NCBI RefSeq assembly: GCF_001874145.1
Contig: NZ_MPCX01000009.1
Coordinates: 1-64,000, forward strand
Length of the DNA stretch: 64,000 bases
Reading direction: 5' to 3'
Source of the DNA: Lacinutrix sp. MedPE-SW
GTDB taxonomy: Bacteria; Bacteroidota; Bacteroidia; Flavobacteriales; Flavobacteriaceae
Shown: positions 52,238 to 61,052 of the stretch, piece after piece
Layout of the letters: each line of letters opens with the position of its first letter
Numbering within the stretch: the stretch's first letter is position 1
Made by a program: the position numbers and the translations under genes
The notes under the pieces: generated by a model
Told to the model about the DNA's origin: nothing
Seen by the model: only the letters and a program-made list of their open reading frames with translations
Database searches by the model: none

Positions 52238-54901
52238 TTAAAAGTTGAAAGTAGCTGTTAAAAATAAACGTCTTGGTAAGATTGGACGTCCAACAAAAAA
52301 GTCTCCATCTGCAGACTGTCCTGCAATTCCAGCTCTTGGATTACCTTCTGTAATTCCAGAACTATCAAATAAATTAAATACTGATATACCAAAACGTAAA
52401 GCCGTTTCTTCGTTTGTTTTAAATGTGTAACCAGCGCCTAATCTTGCAATTGTAATAGCATCTAATTCTACATTATTTGTGTCGTCTGTAAACTTTTTTC
52501 CTGTATGATTTACAGAGAAGTTTGCATCAAATACTTTGTTATCAAAATTAATTCCTAGGTTCCCTAATACATTAGGTTGTCTAGCTATTTCATTACCTTC
52601 ATTAATAGTACTTGTTGTACCATTAACTAAATCTTCGGTTTGATTAGTTGTAATCTCATGATTTTGATATGTTAAAGTAGCAGTAGCATTTAAATAATCT
52701 GTAAATTTATATTTAGCAGTTGCTTCAAGACCTAAAGTTTGTGTAGATTGTTCGCTTCTAGCTTGGTCAACTAATTGTCCTCCTGAAATGGCTTGGTCTA
52801 TTCTAATACGATCACTTAATCCTACATAGTATGCTGCAACAGATCCAGAGAATTTTGAGGTTCCAAATTTGGCACCAATTTCACCTTGTAAAATTGTTTC
52901 GGCTTCATAATTAGTGTCTCTTATTCCTGGTGTTGGACTAAAGCCACGTTGTTGTGGAAAAAAGTAGCCTTTAGAGAAGTTTGCGTATAAGTTTGTAGCG
53001 TCTGTTAATTTATATAATCCGGCCAGAGATATTGCCCAATCTGTATCTTTTATTTCACCTGTTGTAAAAGTACCATCGGCAAATTGTACGTTTTGTAAGC
53101 TAGTTGTTAACTCGGTATCTTCATAAACCTGAGACTCTTCAATATTACCTCTTCTAAATGTACCTGTTGTAGATTCTATACGAAAACCCACATCAAAACG
53201 CCATCTATCAAAAACCATTTCATCTGTAAAATAAAAGGCAGTCCTGCTTTGTGTTAGGTAGTTATTTGCTGTCATACCTATTCTGTTGTATAAACCTCCT
53301 TCAGAATATATAACATTATTTCCACCAGCATCTGTATAACTTAAGTTTACAAGTTGTGGATTATTATTGAATTCTGAAAGTACTCTGTATTGGTAGTTAA
53401 CATCTTCGGCTTCTGTTCTTGCTAAAAATGTTCCGGCAGTATAAGTGTGAATGCCGTTATCTGATTTTAAAATGAAACTTGCTTCACCAGAATAATCTGT
53501 CATAGGTCTCAACCTATCTACATGTAAATTTTCTATAACTAAATCGTTACCATTAATTTGGTTGCCTGCGCCACCTTGATATGTTGCATTGAATGCAGTA
53601 TTGTTTGGCGCTACTGCAGCAACATAGTCATTAAGAGTAATTGGGTTGCCGTAATCACCACTACCACCAACATACAGTGCAAAATTGTGCTGGTAGCTGG
53701 CATATTTAACTTTAGATTTAAATCTTAAATTGTCGTTTAAATTATAATTAAAATCTGCTAAAACATAACCACCTTTTGTGTAAACACCATCTTCAATTGG
53801 GCTTTCGTAAACGCCACCAGGAGTTAAAAATGAAGTGTTTGCTAATTCTCCAGATAATAATTGATTTACTTCTTCACCATCATTACCATTTAGTCTTTCT
53901 CTTGAATTTCCATCAAGCGGTAATGGTAAATAAAATTGTGCCTTATCATTAATATATTGACCATGAACTGTAAAGGATCCATTCTCAAATTTTTGTTTTA
54001 TGTTTCCTCTAAATTGTGCTCCTTTAGTTGTTAATCCTGTTTCTATTGGTCCATCATCTTTTCTTACAAAACCTGTAAATGCATAGTATGTATTTGAGTC
54101 TTCACTACCTAATTGACCACCAGTATAGAAATCGGTTTTTAGTCTTCCATTATTTCCCCATTCAACATTTATTAAATTTTCGTCGTTAGAATCTCCAGTT
54201 TTACTTGTGTAATTAATAATACCAGCAACAGATCCGGCGCCATATAATACAGCAGATCCACCACGTACAAATTCTACACCTTTAAATCCAACGTCTGGTC
54301 TTGCATAAACATCATGAGCAGAAGAGTTTAAACCAAACGTACTCATAAGTGGCATACCGTCGTACTGTAAAGGATTAAATACATACTGTCCGCCAGATGG
54401 TAAACCTCTTACAAAAAGATTGGTCGCCGTTTCACCACCACCACCTTCGGCAGTAATACCAGGAACATCTCTTAAAATATCTGCTTGGCTATTAGCAGAA
54501 AGTCTAGTGATTTCTTTAATACCTTTAGAGCTAATAGATAAAGGAGCTTCTTTTTGTGACCTAAATGTAGAAGATGCTGTAAGTACAATTTCTTCTAAAT
54601 TGTTTCCTTCTTGCAGAACTATATTAAGCGTAATTGGAGTTCCGGTTAATTCAATATTTTGAGTATAGGTTGTGTACCCAATATAAGATACTTGTAATTG
54701 TTGTGTTCCTGTTAGATTTGTAGTAAAAGTGAAATTTCCATCAAAATCTGATGAAGCTCCAGAATTACTGTCTAAAATAATAACATTCGCTCCAGGAATA
54801 ACAAACCCAGCATTATCTTTAACTGTACCAGAAATTTCGGTTTGCGAAAATGTTGCGGACAAGCTAAAAAGACATAAAATTAAGATAGTTAGTTTTCTCA
54901 T
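52238..54901 (-). CDS. TonB-dependent outer-membrane receptor
   Basis: The 887-residue product has a signal peptide MRKLTILILCLFSLSATFSQ and a carboxypeptidase-regulatory-like domain (TEISGTVKDNAGFVIPGANV, about 21-100). The plug follows (SQADILRDVPGITAEGGGGE, RGGSAVLYGAGSVAGIINY), then a 22-strand barrel ending RPILPRRLFLTATFNF with C-terminal Phe. It imports a ligand across the outer membrane using TonB. No SusD gene follows, so it is not a SusCD pair. Gene position under a divergent LacI regulator suggests a carbohydrate-like ligand. Confidence 0.9.
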   Translation of the reverse strand: MRKLTILILCLFSLSATFSQTEISGTVKDNAGFVIPGANVIILDSNSGASSDFDGNFTFTTNLTGTQQLQVSYIGYTTYTQNIELTGTPITLNIVLQEGNNLEEIVLTASSTFRSQKEAPLSISSKGIKEITRLSANSQADILRDVPGITAEGGGGETATNLFVRGLPSGGQYVFNPLQYDGMPLMSTFGLNSSAHDVYARPDVGFKGVEFVRGGSAVLYGAGSVAGIINYTSKTGDSNDENLINVEWGNNGRLKTDFYTGGQLGSEDSNTYYAFTGFVRKDDGPIETGLTTKGAQFRGNIKQKFENGSFTVHGQYINDKAQFYLPLPLDGNSRERLNGNDGEEVNQLLSGELANTSFLTPGGVYESPIEDGVYTKGGYVLADFNYNLNDNLRFKSKVKYASYQHNFALYVGGSGDYGNPITLNDYVAAVAPNNTAFNATYQGGAGNQINGNDLVIENLHVDRLRPMTDYSGEASFILKSDNGIHTYTAGTFLARTEAEDVNYQYRVLSEFNNNPQLVNLSYTDAGGNNVIYSEGGLYNRIGMTANNYLTQSRTAFYFTDEMVFDRWRFDVGFRIESTTGTFRRGNIEESQVYEDTELTTSLQNVQFADGTFTTGEIKDTDWAISLAGLYKLTDATNLYANFSKGYFFPQQRGFSPTPGIRDTNYEAETILQGEIGAKFGTSKFSGSVAAYYVGLSDRIRIDQAISGGQLVDQARSEQSTQTLGLEATAKYKFTDYLNATATLTYQNHEITTNQTEDLVNGTTSTINEGNEIARQPNVLGNLGINFDNKVFDANFSVNHTGKKFTDDTNNVELDAITIARLGAGYTFKTNEETALRFGISVFNLFDSSGITEGNPRAGIAGQSADGDFFVGRPILPRRLFLTATFNF

Positions 54902-54981
54902 ATTATTTGTAATTAGTTAATTTTTAGCTAATATAATTGCATTATATGCATTTTAATAAGTAAAAAAGTACGATATTTGTA

Positions 54982-55005
54982 CGCAATCGTTTGCGGGAAC
55001 GATTG
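54982..55005. promoter_or_regulatory. LacI-type operator
   Basis: CGCAATCGTTTGCG (54982-54995) has the central-CpG near-palindrome of LacI-family sites. It overlaps a second, wider inverted repeat CAATCGTT-TGCGGG-AACGATTG (54984-55005). It lies between the divergent TonB-receptor and lacI-family genes, 22 nt before the regulator's ATG. Confidence 0.6.
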
Positions 55006-55026
55006 TTTTTTTAAGCATTTATAAAT

Positions 55027-56049
55027 ATGAAAAAAGAAGTTACAACCTTAAAAAAGTTAGCGTTAGAGCTAAACCTATCTACCTCAACAGTTTCCAGAGC
55101 TTTAAATGACCATCCAGATATAAGTTTACAAACCAAGAAGCGTGTTAAAAACTTAGCACAATCTTTAAACTATGTGCCTAACATTTTTGCTAAAGGTTTT
55201 AGAAATCACAAAACAAATATTATAGGTGTAATTGTACCAAACATAACGCATTACTTCACTACTACTATGGTAAGAGGTATATTAAAAGAAGCTGAAGCAA
55301 AAGGTTATAGAGTTATTATATCTGAATCGAATAATGATGAAAACAAACAAAAAGAAATGTTTAACACTATGCTGCAGTTTGGAGTAGATGGTATTTTAGC
55401 CTCACTAACAAAGCGAACTAGAGAAGTAGAACAAATTTTATCTACATTAAATAATTTACCAATTGTTTTATTTGATAAAGTTTCTAACAAAATACCATGT
55501 ACACAAATAACGATTAATGATGAAGAAGCCGCTTATAATGTTGTAGAGCATTTAATTAACATTGGAAAAAAACGTATTGCAATTATAAAAGAAGGTAATT
55601 ATTCTTATAACTCTGAAAAACGTTATCTGGGTTACAAAAAAGCTTTATTGGATAATAATATTGAATTAAATGAGAAACTGGTGCTTACTGTTGAAGATAT
55701 TTCTTTACAAGAAGGTAAAAGAATGGCAAATATTTTGCTTAGTGCAAAAAAACGACCTGATGCTATTTTTGCAATAACAGATGCTGCTGCAATAGGAGTT
55801 ATTCAAGCATTAAAAAAGTTTAATGTAGAAATACCTGGAGATATTGCTGTGGTTGGTTTTAGTAACTCTTCTCATTCAACAATAGTTGAACCAAAACTTA
55901 CAACGGTTGATCAATCTGGTGAGAAAATGGGAAAAGTAGCTGTTAAATATTTAATTGATGAAATAGAGGCAGAGACAGAAAGTGTTTCTAGTAAGTTAGT
56001 AGAAATAAAGAGTAGTATTATTATAAGAGAATCGTCCTTTAAAGCTTAG
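55027..56049 (+). CDS. LacI-family transcriptional regulator
   Basis: The product has 340 residues. The HTH is TLKKLALELNLSTSTVSRAL, followed by the hinge TKKRVKNLAQSLNYVPNIFAKG. A periplasmic-binding-protein-like sensor domain contains IIGVIVPNITHYFTTTMVRG, RPDAIFAITDAAAIGVIQAL and IAVVGFSNSSHSTIVEPKL. It is divergent from the glycoside-uptake operon with a good LacI operator between. It probably represses that operon until the sugar ligand binds. Confidence 0.9.
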   Translation: MKKEVTTLKKLALELNLSTSTVSRALNDHPDISLQTKKRVKNLAQSLNYVPNIFAKGFRNHKTNIIGVIVPNITHYFTTTMVRGILKEAEAKGYRVIISESNNDENKQKEMFNTMLQFGVDGILASLTKRTREVEQILSTLNNLPIVLFDKVSNKIPCTQITINDEEAAYNVVEHLINIGKKRIAIIKEGNYSYNSEKRYLGYKKALLDNNIELNEKLVLTVEDISLQEGKRMANILLSAKKRPDAIFAITDAAAIGVIQALKKFNVEIPGDIAVVGFSNSSHSTIVEPKLTTVDQSGEKMGKVAVKYLIDEIEAETESVSSKLVEIKSSIIIRESSFKA

Positions 56050-56066
56050 TAAATATTAAAAACAAA

Positions 56067-56089
56067 AAACCTCGCAAAATGCGAGGTTT
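56067..56089. terminator. Bidirectional terminator
   Basis: AAACCTCGCA / TGCGAGGTTT is a perfect 10-bp stem with an AAA loop. It has A and T runs on both sides and lies between convergent genes. Confidence 0.85.
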
Positions 56090-56113
56090 TTAATATTTGT
56101 GGTTGTTGTATTA

Positions 56114-56671
56114 TTACAAGTTCTTAGATTTAAAAGACTTGTTTACAACTTTATTTAATTTTGTGTCGTAATATTCAATTACAAAATTCTCGTTATTGTC
56201 AAAATATCCAACACCATTATATCCTTTAGAATCAAATAAATAAAATTGACCGTTAGATGATTTTCTAGCAGTACCATAAACAACATCTTTAGTACCATCG
56301 TTTGTAGTCATTACAAACCCATTTTTTCCACTCTTGAAACTATATTTTACATCATCGTATGTATAATATGAAATGGTGTTTGTAGTTTCATAACGGTTAT
56401 CGCTATTATTATCTATAGAAACGGTTTTAGTTGTTTTTGTTGGTGCTATTACTTGGTCTGCATCTCTTAAATGCGATTGACTAGGATCTGTCATTACTTG
56501 TTGTTCTTTTTTAGTAACAACTTTTACTTTTGTTTGTTTTAATTTACCATTTGTTTTTACACCTTCAGTTTTTACTTTGGTGGTTTCCATATGGTCTACA
56601 GGATTATCGCTATCTTGAGCAAATGCTGTTCCAGCTATTAATAATGCAAATGTGTATAATAAAGTTTTCAT
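56114..56671 (-). CDS. Secreted protein of unknown function
   Basis: The 185-residue product has a signal peptide MKTLLYTFALLIAGTAFAQ. A Lys/Thr-rich region follows (TTKVKTEGVKTNGKLKQTKV), then a small beta-rich domain (YETTNTISYYTYDDVKYSFK, GQFYLFDSKGYNGVGYFDNN). Such proteins are common and uncharacterised in Flavobacteriaceae. The 244-bp gap to the next gene holds nothing I can name. Confidence 0.6.
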   Translation of the reverse strand: MKTLLYTFALLIAGTAFAQDSDNPVDHMETTKVKTEGVKTNGKLKQTKVKVVTKKEQQVMTDPSQSHLRDADQVIAPTKTTKTVSIDNNSDNRYETTNTISYYTYDDVKYSFKSGKNGFVMTTNDGTKDVVYGTARKSSNGQFYLFDSKGYNGVGYFDNNENFVIEYYDTKLNKVVNKSFKSKNL

Positions 56672-56915
56672 TTTTAAATAATTTTTTTGGTTAATAATTA
56701 ATAAACAAAAACTATGTTTTGTTTAAGTCTTTACCAAAATTAAAAGCATTCTAGAGTGCTTTTTTGTTCATTTAAAATAGGACTTGACTCATTTGCTAAA
56801 ATACAATTAAGTTTAGCAGTTTTTAACAACTTGTAATTTTGAGTTATGATAAATTAACATAACAAATAACTGTTTATCAGTTGTTTACTGTTGTTTTGGG
56901 AGTTGTGTTTGCTTT

Positions 56916-57941
56916 TTAAGCGACTTCTCTAAGCTTGTTTTTTAAAAAAGCACTTGGGCTAATTTTGTATTTTTTCTTGAAGATTTTAGAAAAATAACTA
57001 CGGCTGCTAAAACCTATAGAATAAACAATTTCAGAAATATTTAAATTAGTTGTACTCATTAAATCTCTAGCTTTTTCTAAGCGTACGTGTCTTATATATT
57101 CTATTACAGTTCTGGCATATAAAAATTTAAATCCTTCTTGAAGTTTTGCTTGTGGTAATCCAGAAATATGTGAAAGTTCTGCAACTGTATAATTTGTAGA
57201 TACGTTTTTTAAAATTTGCTTAGAAAGTTCTCGTATTTGTTTTAACTCTGCTTTAGAGAGTGAAGTTTTTTTCTTTTTAATGGCAACATCTTTTTTATGT
57301 TGCTCCATATGTAAAGCTAAAATTTGGTAGACTTGTCCTTCTATTAACAATAAACGCATCATGCCTTTATTTTTAATTTTTCTTAGCGCACTAATTTTAT
57401 CGGCTAGTTTTAAATTGTATGTTCCAAAGTATGAAAATACATTTTCATGATCTTTATCACAAAATACATTGTATAGGTTTTGGTTTAGTAATGAAGCGTC
57501 GTTTAACCTTTTGTTTATAAATTTTACACGGTTTATTTGAATGACGTTTATTTCTAATTTAATGTCTTTAGGAAAATACCCATAATTAAAACCTCCGTTT
57601 TTTGATGAGATTATTACAGATTGAAATTGCTCTAAGCGTTTTCTTTCTTTTTGAGAATCGAACCTATGTTCGCAATACCCATTTAAACAATAAGTAAAAT
57701 GAATTGGGTTGTATTTAGAAGTATCCATTTTAAGTTCTACTTCTTCAAAAAAAGTAATATTATACTCTAATAAGCTTCCTCCCCAATCAAAGGTTATAAA
57801 TCTAATGTCTCCTTTAGCTATATCATTATCTACCTGTAGTGTATATTCTCCCCAACGCTCTATAATAACACCTCCAATAATGTGTTGGATTTGTTTTACA
57901 GTTTCGGCAGTACTTTCTGCAGTGATATTTATAAACTTCAT
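56916..57941 (-). CDS. AraC-family transcriptional regulator
   Basis: The product has 341 residues. The C-terminal double HTH (about 240-335) has VAELSHISGLPQAKLQEGFK, YIRHVRLEKARDLM, ISEIVYSIGFSSRSYFSKIF and KKYKISPSAFL. The N-terminal ~200 residues are an unassigned sensor part (LEYNITFFEEVELKMD). It is a single gene upstream of no obvious operon. Its target is unknown. Confidence 0.88.
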   Translation of the reverse strand: MKFINITAESTAETVKQIQHIIGGVIIERWGEYTLQVDNDIAKGDIRFITFDWGGSLLEYNITFFEEVELKMDTSKYNPIHFTYCLNGYCEHRFDSQKERKRLEQFQSVIISSKNGGFNYGYFPKDIKLEINVIQINRVKFINKRLNDASLLNQNLYNVFCDKDHENVFSYFGTYNLKLADKISALRKIKNKGMMRLLLIEGQVYQILALHMEQHKKDVAIKKKKTSLSKAELKQIRELSKQILKNVSTNYTVAELSHISGLPQAKLQEGFKFLYARTVIEYIRHVRLEKARDLMSTTNLNISEIVYSIGFSSRSYFSKIFKKKYKISPSAFLKNKLREVA

Positions 57942-57993
57942 TAGATAATGGTTTTAGTAAAGATAATTGTAAAAATTATAAAAACGATACAAA

Positions 57994-58023
57994 AAAGCAC
58001 TTTTGAATCTTCAAAAGTGCTTT
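57994..58023 (-). terminator. Terminator after the DUF2911 gene
   Basis: AAAGCACTTTTGAA / TTCAAAAGTGCTTT is a 14-bp perfect stem with a 2-nt spacer, followed on the minus strand by a T run. Confidence 0.8.
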
Positions 58024-58041
58024 ATATAAAATTTAAACTTA

Positions 58042-58617
58042 CTATTTAATTGTTATAGGAAACTCGGCAACACTCATGTCCCAACCAATTTTTAGGTGTA
58101 CTGTGTTTTTTGAAGCCTCGTATAATGCAATAGAAAGGTTTTCAATTTCTTTACTGCTCTTTGTTACAGGAGCAGTAATTGATGCTATATCTTTATTGGC
58201 ATCATAACCATAATTTCCCCAACCATCTAAACCAGTATTTAATTTTAAGGTCCATTCTGTTTCATTTGGTATTATTATTAATGAATAACGTCCAGCTTTT
58301 ATGGTTTTTCCTCCAAAAGTAACATCGTTCACAAATAATATTTCTGTAGATTCGTTAGCGCCAACTCTCCAAGCTTCTCCAAATTTTAGTAATCCTCCAA
58401 ATATATCTCTTCCTTTTTTAGCAGGTCTAGAATAAGTAACTCTTATTTTTGGTTCTAAAGCCATTTTTTCTGCGGCATCTTTTTTAAAGGCTCTATGTGG
58501 AGCGCCAGCTGGATAATATGCGCGATCCATTGGGCTTTTGTCCATTTTAGCAAATTCTTGTGCATTAACTGTTGTAGCAGTAATTGCAATTGCGATAATA
58601 AAAAGTAGTTTTTTCAT
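58042..58617 (-). CDS. DUF2911 secreted protein
   Basis: The 191-residue product has a signal peptide MKKLLFIIAIAITATTVNAQ. IRVTYSRPAKKGRDIFGGLL, FGEAWRVGANESTEILF, GKTIKAGRYSLIIIPNETEW and DMSVAEFPITIK match the DUF2911 pattern. The function of the family is unknown. It lies 2 nt after the DUF6503-like gene, so the two are co-transcribed. Confidence 0.85.
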   Translation of the reverse strand: MKKLLFIIAIAITATTVNAQEFAKMDKSPMDRAYYPAGAPHRAFKKDAAEKMALEPKIRVTYSRPAKKGRDIFGGLLKFGEAWRVGANESTEILFVNDVTFGGKTIKAGRYSLIIIPNETEWTLKLNTGLDGWGNYGYDANKDIASITAPVTKSSKEIENLSIALYEASKNTVHLKIGWDMSVAEFPITIK

Positions 58618-58619
58618 GA

Positions 58620-59420
58620 TTATTGATTGTTTAAATTAAAAATATTTTTTGTTTGTATTCTAGAGACTTCTTCAAGTTTATTTGCTTCATAAAGTTTAGG
58701 TAAATCTTTTAAGTGTGTTCCAACTTCGGCTTTATAATTAATGTAGTCTTGAAATGTTATACCATCTATAACTCTTGAGTTATAAGCACTTCTAAATCTA
58801 ATGCCGCCTTTATTAACTTTATAGCTGTAAGCTAGATAATCTATTTTATTTGTGCTTGTATTTATCCAATAATAAAATATATCTTCATAATCTTCTCCGC
58901 CACCATTTTTATTAAAGGTAACTTCAATTACGTGATATGGTTTGTTTTTTATTGTAGTAGATTCAATGTATTTAGAATTTACAGCCTTATCGCTAAGTTT
59001 ATGTGGTAAAGTTGCAAAATATATTACCGAATTTAAGTTGTTTATTTCTTTTGCAGCTTGTTCATCTGTAAGATTAATGGCATTGTTATTTATAGTTCTT
59101 GAAAAGGTTCCGTTTTTTAAAGCATCAGTAATAGTAAACTCTGCTTTGTCGTATATTTTTTTATACTCATATTCATTTCCTTCATTTTTAAAAATATAAG
59201 TATCTCCTCTAAAATTAAAAGAATAATGTGCTGTATTATATAATTTGCCGCCGTGAGCAGCTATTGTTTTTGCTATAATTTTTTGAGAATTACTAAGATT
59301 TGAAACTTTTGTAGTATCCAATTTTGTAGTAGTATTTACTACAGTAGTATTACTTTCATTTTTACATGACGTAATCACAAATGTTATTAAACACAGTAGA
59401 GAAAACTTTTTTAAAGACAT
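58620..59420 (-). CDS. DUF6503-like lipoprotein
   Basis: The 266-residue lipoprotein has a signal MSLKKFSLLCLITFVITSCK with a lipobox Cys at residue 19. The segment IAKTIAAHGGKLYNTAHYSF, with YIFKNEGNEYEYKKIYD, resembles DUF6503 outer-membrane-lipoprotein-sorting-like proteins (LolA-like fold). HVIEVTFNKNGGGEDYEDIF and INTSTNKIDYLAY fit that fold. First gene of a pair with DUF2911. Confidence 0.75.
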   Translation of the reverse strand: MSLKKFSLLCLITFVITSCKNESNTTVVNTTTKLDTTKVSNLSNSQKIIAKTIAAHGGKLYNTAHYSFNFRGDTYIFKNEGNEYEYKKIYDKAEFTITDALKNGTFSRTINNNAINLTDEQAAKEINNLNSVIYFATLPHKLSDKAVNSKYIESTTIKNKPYHVIEVTFNKNGGGEDYEDIFYYWINTSTNKIDYLAYSYKVNKGGIRFRSAYNSRVIDGITFQDYINYKAEVGTHLKDLPKLYEANKLEEVSRIQTKNIFNLNNQ

Positions 59421-59541
59421 TATTATTTTTTTTATAAAATTACAAGATTTGTCGTTGTAATCTTGAGACCTTTCAGTTTATTAATAAAACTTTAAGAAAG
59501 TACTTTGTTAAAATACAAGAGTATAAAAAGTATAAAAATTT

Positions 59542-59549
59542 TACTTTTG
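59542..59549 (+). promoter_or_regulatory. TAnnTTTG promoter element of the SpoU gene
   Basis: TACTTTTG matches the Flavobacteriia -7 consensus. It ends 4 nt before the ATG at 59554, so the transcript may be leaderless. Confidence 0.55.
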
Positions 59550-59553
59550 TAAA

Positions 59554-60012
59554 ATGGTAGATAATTTTGAAAACGAATACTTCGGAATAGGAATTCAAAA
59601 CGGAAAAACGCCCGAAAACTTAGGTGTACTTTGGCGCACAGCGCAAAATCTTGGCGCAAGTTATATTTTTACAATAGGCAATCGTTATGCAAAACAGGCT
59701 TGCGATACACATAATGCGGTAAAATCTATGCCTTATTTTCATTATAAAACGTTCGAAGATTTTTATAACAATATTCCTAAAGGCGCAAGATTAGTTGGTG
59801 TGGAGTTAGATGATAGTGCTGTGGCGCTAGAAACCTTTCATCATCCAAGACGTTGTGTGTATCTTTTAGGAGCAGAAGATCATGGTTTATCTAAACAAGC
59901 TATAGAAAAAAGCCATTTTTTAGTTAAATTTAAATCGCAATTAAGTTTAAATGTAGCAGTCGCAGGAAGTATTGTTATGTATGATAGAGGAATAAACAAA
60001 CCAAGGTCGTAA
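59554..60012 (+). CDS. SpoU/TrmH-family RNA 2'-O-methyltransferase
   Basis: The 152-residue product is the SPOUT domain alone. Motif 1 is KTPENLGVLWRTAQNLGASY, motif 2 is RRCVYLLGAEDHGLSKQAIE, and motif 3 is LSLNVAVAGSIVMYDRG, which forms the knot and binds SAM. It methylates a ribose in tRNA or rRNA; the exact target is not evident. It is 29 nt upstream of era. Confidence 0.88.
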   Translation: MVDNFENEYFGIGIQNGKTPENLGVLWRTAQNLGASYIFTIGNRYAKQACDTHNAVKSMPYFHYKTFEDFYNNIPKGARLVGVELDDSAVALETFHHPRRCVYLLGAEDHGLSKQAIEKSHFLVKFKSQLSLNVAVAGSIVMYDRGINKPRS

Positions 60013-60041
60013 CTTTGCAACCTATTAAAACAAAAAACAGT

Positions 60042-60923
60042 ATGAGTCATAAAGCAGGCTTTGTAAATATTATTGGAAATCCTAATGTTGGAAAATCTAC
60101 ACTAATGAATGCCTTTGTAGGTGAAAAACTATCTATAATAACCTCTAAGGCGCAAACAACACGACACCGTATTTTAGGTATTGTAAATGGAGAAAATTTT
60201 CAAGTTGTATTAAGTGATACACCTGGAATTATTAAACCTGCTTACGAGTTACAAGCCTCTATGATGGATTTTGTAAAATCTGCTTTTGATGATGCCGATT
60301 TACTTATCTACATGGTAGAAATAGGTGAAAAAGAATTAAAAGATGAAGCTTTTTTTAATAAAATAACCAATGCAAAAATTCCTGTTTTATTATTATTAAA
60401 TAAAATAGATAAATCTAATCAAGTACAATTAGAAGAACAAGTGCAATTATGGGCTACAAAAGTACCTAATGCTGAAATTATTGCAATATCTGCTTTAGAA
60501 GGTTTTAATGTAAAAGAAGTTTTTGATCGTATTATAGAGTTATTACCAGAATCACCACCGTTTTACCCAAAAGATCAACTTACAGATAAGCCAGAACGTT
60601 TTTTTATAAACGAAACTATTCGCGAAAAAATCTTGATGCATTATAAAAAGGAAATACCTTATGCCGTAGAGATTGATACCGAAGAGTTTTTTGAAGAAGA
60701 AGAAATTATTAGAGTACGCTCTGTAATAATGGTTGAGCGCGAAACACAAAAAGGAATTATTATAGGTCACAAAGGTAGTGCCTTAAAACGTGTTGGAGTA
60801 GAAGCCAGAAAAGATTTAGAAACATTTTTTGGTAAACAAATTCACTTAGAATTATACGTAAAAGTTAATAAAAACTGGAGGAGTAATCAACGCCAGTTAA
60901 AACGCTTTGGTTACAATCAGTAA
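60042..60923 (+). CDS. era: GTPase Era
   Basis: The 293-residue product starts MSHKAGFVNIIGNPNVGKST; an earlier in-frame start nine codons upstream is less likely. G1 is GNPNVGKS, G3 is DTPG and G4 is NKID. The C-terminal KH domain holds GIIIGHKGSALKRVGVEARK. It binds the 3' end of 16S rRNA during 30S assembly. Complete and of normal length. Confidence 0.95.
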   Translation: MSHKAGFVNIIGNPNVGKSTLMNAFVGEKLSIITSKAQTTRHRILGIVNGENFQVVLSDTPGIIKPAYELQASMMDFVKSAFDDADLLIYMVEIGEKELKDEAFFNKITNAKIPVLLLLNKIDKSNQVQLEEQVQLWATKVPNAEIIAISALEGFNVKEVFDRIIELLPESPPFYPKDQLTDKPERFFINETIREKILMHYKKEIPYAVEIDTEEFFEEEEIIRVRSVIMVERETQKGIIIGHKGSALKRVGVEARKDLETFFGKQIHLELYVKVNKNWRSNQRQLKRFGYNQ

Positions 60924-61052
60924 ATAATAACGTTACATTCATTTAAAAAACAACTTACTTTTGGCTTAAAAAACTAAGGATTTGTTGTGGTTGGCATAAC
61001 ATTTAAGTTAAGCTATTATTTCAATTTTATGGTTAAACAATAAACCAAAATA

